DNA from: Halospina sp040196175
Lineage (GTDB): Bacteria > Pseudomonadota > Gammaproteobacteria > Pseudomonadales > Oleiphilaceae
Assembly (NCBI RefSeq): GCF_040196175.1
Contig: NZ_JBEFNF010000001.1
Location: 992,001 to 1,056,000 of the forward strand
Reading direction: 5' to 3'
Length of the DNA: 64,000 bases
Shown in pieces: positions 1 through 8,632 of this stretch. The number at the start of each line of letters is the position of its first letter. Position 1 is the stretch's first letter. Both the position numbers and the translations under genes were made by a program. The notes under the pieces are model-generated. The model was not told where the DNA came from. It did not search any database and was given only the letters and a program-made list of their open reading frames with translations.

Positions 1-655
1 TGGGGCAGGGGGTGGGGTTCTACTACTGGGGTTGATGGCCGTATGGCTACCGCCTGTGGCCATTGTTCCGGTGCATGGCCTGATTCAGCTCGGCTCGAAT
101 GCCGGACGCTTCGCGATGACCTGGCGCCGGGCAGACTGGGGAGCACTGGCCGCTTTTGCGCCCGGCGTTATAATCGGCATGGCAGCAGGGGCCCTGTTGC
201 TGGTACGACTGCCGGAGCAGGTCTGGCAGATCACCATCGCCGGTTTCATTCTGTTTCTTTGCTGGGGGCCATCACTGGCGTCGGCGGCGCTGGGGCGCTC
301 CGGTATCATGCTGGCCTCGATGGTAACCAGCTTCATTACTCTGTTTGTAGGGGCTACAGGGCCGTTTGTGGCCGCCTTCATCAAGCAGCTCCACAGCGAC
401 CGATTCCGCACCATTGCCACCTTTTCCGGGGCCATGTTGCTTCAGCATCTTCCCAAGGCGCTGGTGTTCACCATGGCAGGCTTCAGTTTTCTTGAATGGC
501 TTCCCTGGGGTGCCGCGATGATCGCCTGCGGTCTCGCCGGCACCCGTCTCGGGCTGAACCTGGTCCATCGCATGGGCGATCATACTTTCCAGCGGCTGTT
601 CAGCGTCATCCTGACGCTGTTGGCGTTGCGCCTGCTATGGCAGGCACTGCCCTGA
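1..655 (+). CDS. TSUP-family permease (TauE/SafE-like), 5' end cut by window
   Basis: The reading frame is open from base 2, so the N-terminus lies outside the window and the visible part is about 217 residues. It is almost entirely hydrophobic, with five or six membrane helices separated by short basic or glycine-rich loops. The visible segment starting GAGGGVLLLG and the loop LPPVAIVPVHG resemble the TauE/SafE (TSUP) family, which moves sulfite, sulfonates or other small organic anions across the inner membrane. The substrate cannot be read from the sequence. The stop lies directly against the 3' end of the convergent symporter gene, with no spacer for a separate terminator. Confidence 0.7.
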   Translation, partial: GAGGGVLLLGLMAVWLPPVAIVPVHGLIQLGSNAGRFAMTWRRADWGALAAFAPGVIIGMAAGALLLVRLPEQVWQITIAGFILFLCWGPSLASAALGRSGIMLASMVTSFITLFVGATGPFVAAFIKQLHSDRFRTIATFSGAMLLQHLPKALVFTMAGFSFLEWLPWGAAMIACGLAGTRLGLNLVHRMGDHTFQRLFSVILTLLALRLLWQALP

Positions 656-2070
656 TCACTCCCAGATCTCTTTTTCCACACGGTCTTCCAGCTCTGGATA
701 GTTGCTGAGCCGGAAACGCGGAATGTGGCCCTGTTTGCGCTGGGCCAGGTAATCCCGTGTGAGTTTCACGACAGTGCCGGATAGGAAGACGATGGCGATC
801 AGGTTCACTGTGGCCATCAGACCCATTGAGGCGTCGGCGGTATTAAAGACAGTGATTACTGCCTGATAGCCGCCCCAGATCACCATGGCCAGCGCCGCGC
901 AACGCAGGGCATAGATCCAGCCCCGGGAGCGGGCGCCAAGGTAGACCAACGCGTTTTCGGCGTAGGAGTAATTGGCGACAATTGAAGTGAATGCGAAGAA
1001 CATGATGGCAACAGCGATGAACTCACCGCCCAGGTCGCCAAGATGAATCTCCATGGCAAGCTGCGTCAGTTCTGCACCGGTGACCTCCGTGCCACCCTCC
1101 ATAACCCCGGAAGCAGGATCATCACGGCCGTTGCGGTGCAGATTACAATGGTATCCACAAAGACCGCAAAGCCCTGAATCAATCCCTGAGAGGAAGGATG
1201 ATGCGGCACCGGTGTGGCGGTAGCGGCAATGTTTGGCGCCGACCCCATGCCCGCCTCGTTGGAAAACAGACCGCGTTTGATGCCGTTGAGCATGGCGGCT
1301 GTAATGGAGCCCGCAGCGCCGCCGGCAGCTTCGCCGAAGCCGAATGCGTTCTGTACAATGCTGGCGAGAATGCCGGGAACCTCGGTGATATTAAGGACCA
1401 TGATTCCGACGGCGAGGAGAACGTAGAGGCCCGCCATGATGGGAACAATCAGCTCCGCAAAGCGCGCGATGGAGCGCAGCCCACCGAAGATCACCAGGCC
1501 GGCGACAGCGGCCACTATGATGCCAACAATTCCCTGATTGACGCCGAAGGCGCCCTCAACGGCGGTGGCGATGGCGTTGGACTGGACGGCATTGAATACG
1601 AGACCGAAAGAAAGAATCAGCGAGAGGGCAAATATAACCCCTGCCCAGGGCGCTTTCAGCCCACGTGCCATATAGAAGGCGGGACCACCCCGGTATTGGC
1701 CATCACTATCACGGACCTTGTAAAGCTGCGCCAGGGTACTTTCCGCGTAACCTGTCGCCATGCCCACGAGCGCCACCATCCACATCCAAAAGATGGCTCC
1801 GGCGCCGCCTAGATAGAGGGCTACCGCCACGCCTGCCAGATTACCCGTGCCCACGCGCGAGGCAAGACTGGTACAGACAGCCTGGAACGGCGAGATCCCG
1901 GATTTATCACTCTGGCGGGAGCCGCGGATGGCGCGGATCATCTCCCCGAAATTGACGAACTGCAGGAAGCCCAGACGGATGGTGAAGAACACCCCGACGC
2001 CCAGCAGGCCGTAGACGAGAATGTAGTTCCAGAAGATGGTATTCAGAAAGCCGACAATGGATTCCAACAA
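656..2070 (-). pseudogene. Sodium:alanine (AGCS) symporter, broken by a one-base frameshift
   Basis: Two overlapping frames together give one alanine/glycine:cation symporter of normal length. The first (2070 down to 1066) encodes the N-terminal 320 or so residues with many TM helices, ending in TATAVMILLPG and then out-of-frame residues. The second (1102 down to 656) resumes with VMEGGTEVTG, which is where the family sequence should continue. The break is at a run of four C on the + strand (1105-1108). One extra base there would restore PGVMEGG. Such proteins import alanine or glycine with Na+ or H+. No ATG fits the start. A TTG at 2070 is the likely initiator. The gene is either a recent pseudogene or a homopolymer sequencing error. 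Confidence 0.75.
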
Positions 2071-2150
2071 AGCACAAACTCTTGCAGGTAATTGGTTAGG
2101 TGGTATTTTGACTGTTCGCCATCAAATAATAGCAGTAGAGCAGGCTACAG

Positions 2151-3437
2151 ATGAATGACAACAATAAAGAAATGGTTATTCCGACACTGGATCGCCAGCG
2201 TGAAATCTATCTAAACGGATTGAGCGGTGATCGCCCGAGCGTTCCCGTGGATTACAATGAACTCCAGGTGCGTGCTGAGCGCGCTCTGACGCCGGAAGCC
2301 TATGCCTATATCGCCGGGGGCGCTGGTCATGAGCACACTATGGATAGCAACCGCGAGGCGTTCAGTGAGCACCGTATCCTGCCACGCATGCTTAATGATG
2401 TCTCGCAGCGTGATACCAGTGTTACGCTTTTCGGGCGAAAGCTACCTAGTCCGATGTTGTTGAGTCCCATCGGGGTAATGGAGATGGTGGACTCCAAAGG
2501 CGATGAGCTGGTGGGACGGGCCGCCGCCTCGGAGCAGGTCCCCATGATCTTTTCGAACCAGGCTTCCCAGCCCATGGAGACTGTTGCAGGGGCTATGGGC
2601 GATGGGCCCCGCTGGTTCCAGCTCTATTGGAGCAAATCCGATAACCTGGTGAAAAGCCTGGTCACGCGTGCCGAGAAGGCCGGCTGCGAGGCCATCGTTG
2701 TGACCCTCGATACCACTGTTCTGGGCTGGCGCACCCGGGACCTGGACTTGGCCTATCTGCCGTTTCTGCGCGGTAAGGGTATTGCGCAGTACACGAGTGA
2801 TCCGGTGTTTCTCGAACGCCTTGAGCAGGCTGTTCAGGAAGATGCCGACGGGGCTCCCAAACCACGGGTAACCATGGAAACGCTCAAGGTGCTGCGCGAA
2901 GTAGCCCAGGCCTGGCCGGGCGGCACATTGGAGGGGCTGCGCTCGGGTAAGGCGAGGGCCGCGGTTCAGGAGTTCATCAATACCTATTCCCGCCCCTCGC
3001 TGACGTGGGATGACCTCGCCATGCTGCGTGAACACACCCGTCTTCCAATTGTGCTCAAGGGCATACTGCACCCGGAGGATGCCCGAATGGCAGTGGAATA
3101 CGGCATGGATGGTGTGATGGTTTCAAATCACGGTGGTCGTCAGGTCGACGGCGCTGTATCAAGCTTCGAGATGCTGCCGCGTGTGGTGGAGGCCGTTCAG
3201 GGTCGGGTGCCCGTAATCATGGACAGCGGCATCCGGGGTGGCGCTGATGTATTCAAAGCGCTCGCCATGGGGGCTACAGCCGTGGGGATTGGTCGACCCT
3301 GGGTCTATGGGCTGTCCCTCGATGGTGAAGAGGGTGTGCGGCAGGTGCTGCGCAACCTGAAAACCGATTTTGAACTGACCATGGGCCTGGCGGGCTGTGC
3401 ATCCACTGGCGAGATTTCGCCGGAAAACCTGTCATGA
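2151..3437 (+). CDS. FMN-dependent alpha-hydroxy-acid oxidizing enzyme, lactate 2-monooxygenase-like
   Basis: A 428-residue FMN_dh-family enzyme that should oxidise L-lactate or a related 2-hydroxy acid. The N-terminal half has the conserved segment LPSPMLLSPIGVM. The C-terminal half has the catalytic His/Arg motif VSNHGGRQVDGA (about residue 325) and the phosphate-binding segment DSGIRGGADVFKAL. It is longer than LldD (about 380 residues). The insert near residues 200-260 (GIAQYTSDPVF and following) matches the lid loop of lactate monooxygenases rather than membrane LldD, so the product may be acetate and CO2 rather than pyruvate. It is divergent from the broken symporter, with an 80-bp gap between them. 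A decayed lldD lies at 17.2 kb. The exact substrate is inferred. Confidence 0.8.
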   Translation: MNDNNKEMVIPTLDRQREIYLNGLSGDRPSVPVDYNELQVRAERALTPEAYAYIAGGAGHEHTMDSNREAFSEHRILPRMLNDVSQRDTSVTLFGRKLPSPMLLSPIGVMEMVDSKGDELVGRAAASEQVPMIFSNQASQPMETVAGAMGDGPRWFQLYWSKSDNLVKSLVTRAEKAGCEAIVVTLDTTVLGWRTRDLDLAYLPFLRGKGIAQYTSDPVFLERLEQAVQEDADGAPKPRVTMETLKVLREVAQAWPGGTLEGLRSGKARAAVQEFINTYSRPSLTWDDLAMLREHTRLPIVLKGILHPEDARMAVEYGMDGVMVSNHGGRQVDGAVSSFEMLPRVVEAVQGRVPVIMDSGIRGGADVFKALAMGATAVGIGRPWVYGLSLDGEEGVRQVLRNLKTDFELTMGLAGCASTGEISPENLS

Positions 3438-3523
3438 CCAACAATCCGGGCAACTGCTGTTGCCGTCTCTCCCTTTAGGTTTCACAATTCAGAACGATGG
3501 CGGATCCGAATGGGGATAAACGG

Positions 3524-4102
3524 ATGATGGTCAGGCCTCTGTATACCTTTGCTGCGGCCCTGGTACTACTATTGGCTGCATTGCCGGCGATCGCTCAGCC
3601 GCTCTCGGATGCGCGGATTGAGCGTTTTATTGCGAGTCTGGGTGACCTTGACCAACTGGCGGAGCGGGTCGAGCAAACCGATATGTTCGGGAGCATGGGC
3701 CAGGAGATCCAGAAGGCGGCTCGTGAGGGCGAATTCCGCCCCATGCATGTCATGATTGAGAAGATGCGCAACCATGACATGCATGGCGAATTCGCCGCGA
3801 TGGTTTCCGAGCATGGATTCAAGCGGCCCGAGGACTGGGCCGACACCAGTGACCGCATCATGCGGGCCCTGACGGCCATGGAGCTGAAAAAACACAATCA
3901 AGACGATGTGCAGGCCGAGATGAGCACCATGATGGAACAGATGAAAAACAACCCCAATATCTCGAAGGAGCAGCGCAAGCGCATGCGCCAGCAAATGGAG
4001 CAGGCCATGGCAGGGATGAAGGCGATGACCGACGCACCCGAAGCGGATATCAAAGCTGTGCGTCCTTATCGTGATCGCATACGCCGGGCGATGAACGACT
4101 GA
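3524..4102 (+). CDS. Exported helical protein of unknown function
   Basis: 192 residues when started at the ATG at 3524, which follows GGGGA. An upstream ATG at 3497 would add nine hydrophilic residues before the signal peptide. The N-terminus is a clear Sec signal (MMVRPLYTF followed by a hydrophobic stretch ending AIAQP). The mature part is charged, predicted helical and rich in Met, Lys and Glu, with a coiled-coil-like stretch around EQMKNNPNISKEQRKRMRQQ. No catalytic motif is visible and I do not recognise the family. It sits 24 bp upstream of uvrY on the same strand and could share its transcript. Confidence 0.65.
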   Translation: MMVRPLYTFAAALVLLLAALPAIAQPLSDARIERFIASLGDLDQLAERVEQTDMFGSMGQEIQKAAREGEFRPMHVMIEKMRNHDMHGEFAAMVSEHGFKRPEDWADTSDRIMRALTAMELKKHNQDDVQAEMSTMMEQMKNNPNISKEQRKRMRQQMEQAMAGMKAMTDAPEADIKAVRPYRDRIRRAMND

Positions 4103-4126
4103 ATCCAGTCAGCGGGAGGCAATAGC

Positions 4127-4777
4127 GTGATACGGATTCTGGTTGTGGATGATCATGAGCTCGTGCGTACCGGCATAACGCGTATGCTGGAGGACGATGG
4201 CGAGATCGAGATCATGGGGGAGGCTGACTCCGGTGAAACGGCCGTCGAGCAGGTCCGGCGAGACCCGCCAGACGTGGTGCTTATGGATCTTCGGATGCCA
4301 GGAATCGGCGGGTTGGAAGCCATGCGGCAGATTCACCGCATCAACGATGACGTGCGAGTGATTGCGGTGACGGCCTGTGCAGACGATCCTTACCCCACCC
4401 GGGTGATGCAGGGTGGCGCTCACGCTTACATCACCAAAGGCGCGGAGTTGCAGGAGATGCTTCAAGCCGTGCGACGCGCGTCGCTTGGGCAGCGCTACAT
4501 AAGCCCGGAGATCGCCCAGAAAATGGCGCTGGGTAAGGTCAATGGCGGTACCGAAGAGTTCAGTGCGTTTGATGAGCTTTCGGAACGTGAGCTCCAGATT
4601 GCCACCATGATTGTTCAGGGGCAGAAGGTTCAGGTGATCTCAGACAAACTCTGTGTCAGCCCCAAGACCGTGAACACCTACCGTTATCGCATTTTTGAGA
4701 AACTTGGGATCGACAGCGACGTTGAGCTGACGCTGAAGGCGGTGAAATACGGCCTGTTGGATGCCGATGAAGTCTGA
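4127..4777 (+). CDS. uvrY: UvrY/GacA-type response regulator
   Basis: A 216-residue NarL/LuxR-family response regulator. The receiver domain (1-120) has the acidic pair VDDH at 8-9, the phospho-acceptor Asp54 in VVLMDLRMPG and the conserved Lys in YITKG. The C-terminal HTH (about 145-210) reads LSERELQIATMIVQGQ, then LCVSPKTVNTYRYRIFEKL. Its position just before uvrC is the hallmark of UvrY/GacA, partner of the BarA/GacS kinase, which activates small RNAs that titrate CsrA/RsmA. The kinase is not in this window. uvrC starts inside its 3' end. Confidence 0.92.
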   Translation: MIRILVVDDHELVRTGITRMLEDDGEIEIMGEADSGETAVEQVRRDPPDVVLMDLRMPGIGGLEAMRQIHRINDDVRVIAVTACADDPYPTRVMQGGAHAYITKGAELQEMLQAVRRASLGQRYISPEIAQKMALGKVNGGTEEFSAFDELSERELQIATMIVQGQKVQVISDKLCVSPKTVNTYRYRIFEKLGIDSDVELTLKAVKYGLLDADEV

Positions 4778-6611
4778 AACCGCTGACTCCTTTGATGCCG
4801 CGGCTTTTCTTAAGCAGGTTACTGAAAAACCGGGCGTCTACCAGATGTACGATGCCAACGGTGATATTCTCTACGTTGGCAAAGCAGCCAATCTGCGTAA
4901 ACGGCTCGCGAGTTACTTCCGGAAACAGGGACAGGCGGTCAAGACGCAGTCGCTGGTGAGCCGGATCGCGGACATCCAGGTTACGGTTACTGCGAGTGAG
5001 ACCGAGGCGCTGCTGCTGGAGCAGAACCTCATCAAGTCCCAGCGCCCGCCTTACAACATCCTTCTGCGGGACGACAAATCCTACCCCTACATTTATCTCT
5101 CCAATCACAGGGATTACCCATCGCTGACTTTCCGGCGCGGCAAGAGTAAGCGGGATAAAGGCACCTTTTTTGGGCCTTTTCCCTCCGGTAGCGCGGTACG
5201 CGAGAGCCTGAACATCCTCCAGAAAGTATTCCGCATCCGTAACTGCAGCGAGAGCTACTTCCGCAACCGCTCACGACCGTGTCTTCAGTATCAGATCAAC
5301 CGCTGCACCGCGCCCTGTGTGGGCATGATCTCACCGGAGGAATATCAGCAGGATGTGCGCCGCGCCAGGCTGTTCCTGCAGGGTAAGAACCCTGAGATTA
5401 TTCAGGAGCTCATGGATGCGATGGAACAGGCATCCACCAGTCTTGATTTTGAGCGTGCGGCCCAGTTCCGTGATCAGATCAACTACCTGCGCCAGGTGCA
5501 GGAGCAGCAGGCCATTGAAGGGGGCAGTGCGGAGCTCGACGTGATCGGCCTCAGCCAGGAGGCCGGTGTCGTCTGCGTGGTGGTGCTTTCCGTCAGGGGC
5601 GGTCGTATTGTGGGCACCCAGCATTTTTTCCCCCGGCTATCCATGGACCAGGCTGAAAGCGAACTCATTACCGCCTTCATCGGTCAGTTCTACCTGGGTG
5701 AGGACAACCCGCGCGAGATCCCCAGAGAAATTATTGTGGGGGATGAGATACCAGACCGGGAGGTTCTTGACCAGGCGCTTTCCAACCAGGCGGGGCGGGA
5801 CACGCGGGTACGCCACCGGGTCCGTGATGAGCGCCGACGCTGGTTGCAGATGGCTCGCACCAATGCCGAGGAAACGCTCCGCAGCCATCTCTCGAATAAA
5901 GAGACCGTCTACCGCCGTCTGCTGGCGCTTCGGGAACTTTTGGAGATGACCGAGGTCCCGGCGCGGATGGAGTGTTTTGATATCAGCCACAGCCAGGGCG
6001 AGAACACGGTCGCATCCTGCGTGGTTTTTGACGAGAATGGCCCCCTTAAGAGCGATTACCGACTTTATAATATTGAAGGCGAAACAGCCGGAGACGACTA
6101 TGCAGCGATGGGGCAGGTTCTGCGGCGACGCTATCGGCGGATCAAAGCCGGTGATGGCAAGCGTCCGGATCTGGTGTTCATCGACGGTGGGCTTGGTCAG
6201 CTCAATGTCGCACGGGCGGTGTTTGAGGAACTGGGGATAGATGATATTACCCTGATTGGCGTGGCCAAGGGCGAGGCGCGCAGAGCGGGTATGGAGGAGT
6301 TGATCGAGGCGCTGACTGAGAGCCGTTTTCGGGTGCCGCCGGATTCGCCGGCGCTGCATCTGGTGCAGCATATACGAGACGAAGCTCATCGGTTCGCCAT
6401 AACCGGCCACCGGCAACGCCGCGATAAGAAGCGCAGCAGCTCGACTCTTGAGGGGATTCCCGGGGTGGGGCCGCGCCGGCGCAAAGACCTGATAAACTAC
6501 TTCGGTGGGCTGCAGGAGCTCCGTAAGGCCAGCGTTGGTGAAATTGCCAAGGTGCGAGGAATAAGTGGGAGCCTGGCCGAATCCATTCACGCAGCACTGC
6601 ATAACGAGTAA
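4767..6611 (+). CDS. uvrC: Excinuclease ABC subunit C
   Basis: UvrC makes both incisions around a UvrB-bound DNA lesion in nucleotide excision repair. The 614-residue protein has the N-terminal GIY-YIG nuclease domain (KPGVYQMYDANGDILYVGKA), the Cys-rich CLQYQINRCTAPC segment, a UVR motif that contacts UvrB (LDFERAAQFRDQINYL), the RNase H-like C-terminal nuclease region (MECFDISHSQGENTVAS, then LVFIDGGLGQLN) and tandem helix-hairpin-helix motifs at the end (LEGIPGVGPRRRKDLI). The ATG at 4767 is preferred over 4761 because a GGA lies five bases upstream and the N-terminus then matches the usual length. It overlaps uvrY by 11 bp. Confidence 0.96.
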   Translation: MKSETADSFDAAAFLKQVTEKPGVYQMYDANGDILYVGKAANLRKRLASYFRKQGQAVKTQSLVSRIADIQVTVTASETEALLLEQNLIKSQRPPYNILLRDDKSYPYIYLSNHRDYPSLTFRRGKSKRDKGTFFGPFPSGSAVRESLNILQKVFRIRNCSESYFRNRSRPCLQYQINRCTAPCVGMISPEEYQQDVRRARLFLQGKNPEIIQELMDAMEQASTSLDFERAAQFRDQINYLRQVQEQQAIEGGSAELDVIGLSQEAGVVCVVVLSVRGGRIVGTQHFFPRLSMDQAESELITAFIGQFYLGEDNPREIPREIIVGDEIPDREVLDQALSNQAGRDTRVRHRVRDERRRWLQMARTNAEETLRSHLSNKETVYRRLLALRELLEMTEVPARMECFDISHSQGENTVASCVVFDENGPLKSDYRLYNIEGETAGDDYAAMGQVLRRRYRRIKAGDGKRPDLVFIDGGLGQLNVARAVFEELGIDDITLIGVAKGEARRAGMEELIEALTESRFRVPPDSPALHLVQHIRDEAHRFAITGHRQRRDKKRSSSTLEGIPGVGPRRRKDLINYFGGLQELRKASVGEIAKVRGISGSLAESIHAALHNE

Positions 6612-6614
6612 CGC

Positions 6615-7160
6615 ATGAATCTACCCAACATACTTACCTTCTCACGGATCGCCATGATCCCTCTGTTCGTCCTGGTGTTTTTCATGCCGTTCCAGTGGGT
6701 TTACATGGCCAGCGCCATCATTTTCGCGGTGGCAGCGCTTACTGATTGGCTGGATGGTTTCCTGGCCCGTCGCTGGGACCAGTCAACGCCCCTGGGCGCC
6801 TTTCTGGATCCTGTCGCAGACAAACTGATGGTGGCCGTGGCTCTGGCTCTCCTGATCCACGATTATGGCTCGACGTTGCTGACCATACCGGCAATTGTGA
6901 TCATTGGGCGAGAGATTGTGATCTCGGCGCTACGCGAGTGGATGGCGGAGATGGGCAAGCGAGCCAGTGTCGCGGTGTCGCTCATCGGTAAGCTTAAGAC
7001 AGGCTTCCAGATGGTGGCTATCGTGATGCTTCTGGCCTATCCGCCGGGTGAGCCGGTTGCCATGGCAGGACTCGTGATGCTGGCACTAGCGGCCGCGCTC
7101 ACGCTTTGGTCAATGTGCGTCTATCTGAAGGCCGCCTGGGAAGAAATCAAGGCTACCTGA
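6615..7160 (+). CDS. pgsA: Phosphatidylglycerophosphate synthase
   Basis: A 181-residue inner-membrane CDP-alcohol phosphatidyltransferase that condenses CDP-diacylglycerol with glycerol-3-phosphate, the committed step to phosphatidylglycerol and cardiolipin. The family motif is complete: DWLDGFLARRWDQ, then STPLGAFLDPVADK, with all Asp residues in place. Four or more TM helices are seen. It starts three bases after the uvrC stop, as in most gammaproteobacteria. In E. coli the next genes are tRNA-Gly, tRNA-Cys and tRNA-Leu. Here those are found much further downstream. Its 3' end overlaps the convergent diguanylate cyclase gene by about 40 bp. Confidence 0.95.
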   Translation: MNLPNILTFSRIAMIPLFVLVFFMPFQWVYMASAIIFAVAALTDWLDGFLARRWDQSTPLGAFLDPVADKLMVAVALALLIHDYGSTLLTIPAIVIIGREIVISALREWMAEMGKRASVAVSLIGKLKTGFQMVAIVMLLAYPPGEPVAMAGLVMLALAAALTLWSMCVYLKAAWEEIKAT

Positions 7161-8422
7161 TTGCGGCCTGAGCTTTTGGCTTGGTACAGGGTGCTGTCGG
7201 CGCGTTGGATGAATCTTCTGAGTCCTTCCATCCGGTTGTACTCGGAAACGCCAATGCTCATTGTGATCGGGGTGTCACCAACCCTGATGTAGGCGGAGGT
7301 GGTTTGGCGAAGCGTCTCAGCCACCTGCTGAGCTCCCTCATGCCCCGTTTCAGGGAGGATTACGAAGAATTCCTCACCGCCCCAGCGGCCCATCGAGTCC
7401 GTCGAGCGCAGGCGCTCGGTGAGCGCGACCCCCACCTGAATGAGCACTTGATCGCCCACGTCATGACCATGGTGGTCATTGACCCACTTGAAGTGATCCA
7501 GATCCAGCGCCAGCAATGACAGGGGCGATCCCGTGCGGTGAGCGCGATTGATCTCCTCTTCTAGGATCTGTTCCGTACGGCGCCGGTTGGGCAGCCCGGT
7601 AAGCTGGTCCTCGTGCGCCATGCGCTCAAGTTGCTGCTGAAGCTGACGGGGTTCAGTCATATCCCGGGAGAAACCAATGAAACCGGTGAAGGTGCCGTCC
7701 TCGTCGAGCAGGGGAAGCTTCTGCGTTTCATAGATGCGGGTATTGCCGTGCTGATCAGTGATTTCTTCTTCGTCGGATTGGCGCTCACGGGTCGTCAGAA
7801 TCCGTTCATCAAGCAGCCGACAGCTTTCCGCGGAGTCAGTGGGCAGAATGTCCTCATCCCGGCTACCGATGATCATCTCCGCCTCATGGCCATAGAGACA
7901 GGCGGTATGCTGATTCAGGTAAACGTAACGCCTGTCGGTATCCTTCAGATAGATGCAGGCGGGGGCGTGGTCGAGAACCGTTTCAAGGAGCTTCTGCTTT
8001 TCGCGCAGAGCTTTCTCAAGCTGGATCTTCTCGGTGATGTCGGTGGATACGCCCGTCATGCCCCGGATGGTACCGTCTTTATCGTAAAGGGGGCGTTTGA
8101 TGGTCCAGAACCAGCGTTCTTCGCCGCTTGCCGCAATGATGTTGCGTTCCTGGGTTTCGATCGTTTGCCCGTAGAGCAGTACCTGCTCGTCATTCTCACC
8201 CAGGTCGTTGGACACATCGAGGGCGAAGAAGGCGCTGTCGTCGCGTCCAATGATGTCTTCCTTGGCGCGGCCAAACAGAGCCTGTACTTTTGCGTTGGCG
8301 TAGGTATAACAGCCATTGCAGTCCTTCATGAAAATATAGGACCCAATGCTGTCCAATGTTGTGTGCAAATCATCCAGTTGCTGCCGGGCATCCGTGGGGG
8401 CTGTTAATTCCCGAGTCTCCAT
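7121..8422 (-). CDS. PAS-PAS-GGDEF diguanylate cyclase
   Basis: A 433-residue soluble protein predicted to make cyclic di-GMP. Two PAS/PAC modules are seen (about 15-135 and 145-262), ending GMTGVSTDITE and GFIGFSRDMTE. A GGDEF domain follows, beginning EDQLTGLPNRR. The active-site loop is GGEEF (348-352), consistent with activity, and an RxxD inhibitory site (RSTD, 339-342) lies five residues before it, so product feedback is likely. No membrane segment or receiver domain is present, so the signal is probably cytoplasmic and sensed by PAS. The ligand is unknown. The gene is convergent with pgsA and divergent from recC. Confidence 0.9.
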   Translation of the reverse strand: METRELTAPTDARQQLDDLHTTLDSIGSYIFMKDCNGCYTYANAKVQALFGRAKEDIIGRDDSAFFALDVSNDLGENDEQVLLYGQTIETQERNIIAASGEERWFWTIKRPLYDKDGTIRGMTGVSTDITEKIQLEKALREKQKLLETVLDHAPACIYLKDTDRRYVYLNQHTACLYGHEAEMIIGSRDEDILPTDSAESCRLLDERILTTRERQSDEEEITDQHGNTRIYETQKLPLLDEDGTFTGFIGFSRDMTEPRQLQQQLERMAHEDQLTGLPNRRRTEQILEEEINRAHRTGSPLSLLALDLDHFKWVNDHHGHDVGDQVLIQVGVALTERLRSTDSMGRWGGEEFFVILPETGHEGAQQVAETLRQTTSAYIRVGDTPITMSIGVSEYNRMEGLRRFIQRADSTLYQAKSSGRNQVALISSQAAFR

Positions 8423-8632
8423 GACAACGTTTCCCTTGTTGGATGGATATTAACCGTAGAGATTACTTCAGTTGGATTGCTGATGCAAAAATGCCGTCAA
8501 AGGACTCTGACAATGTCAGTTTGATGGTGACTGCGACAGTTTATGTCGTGAGCCTCCGCCACTATGGTCGAGTGGGCGCATGGGCTATCCTTCCTGTCGT
8601 CTCAATCAAGGACTGCCCCCAGGAGCAACCGG

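Noticed and set aside
3449..3464. Hairpin GGCAAC-TGCT-GTTGCC after the lactate oxidase gene as terminator
   Set aside because: Stem is only 6 bp and there is no T-run after it.
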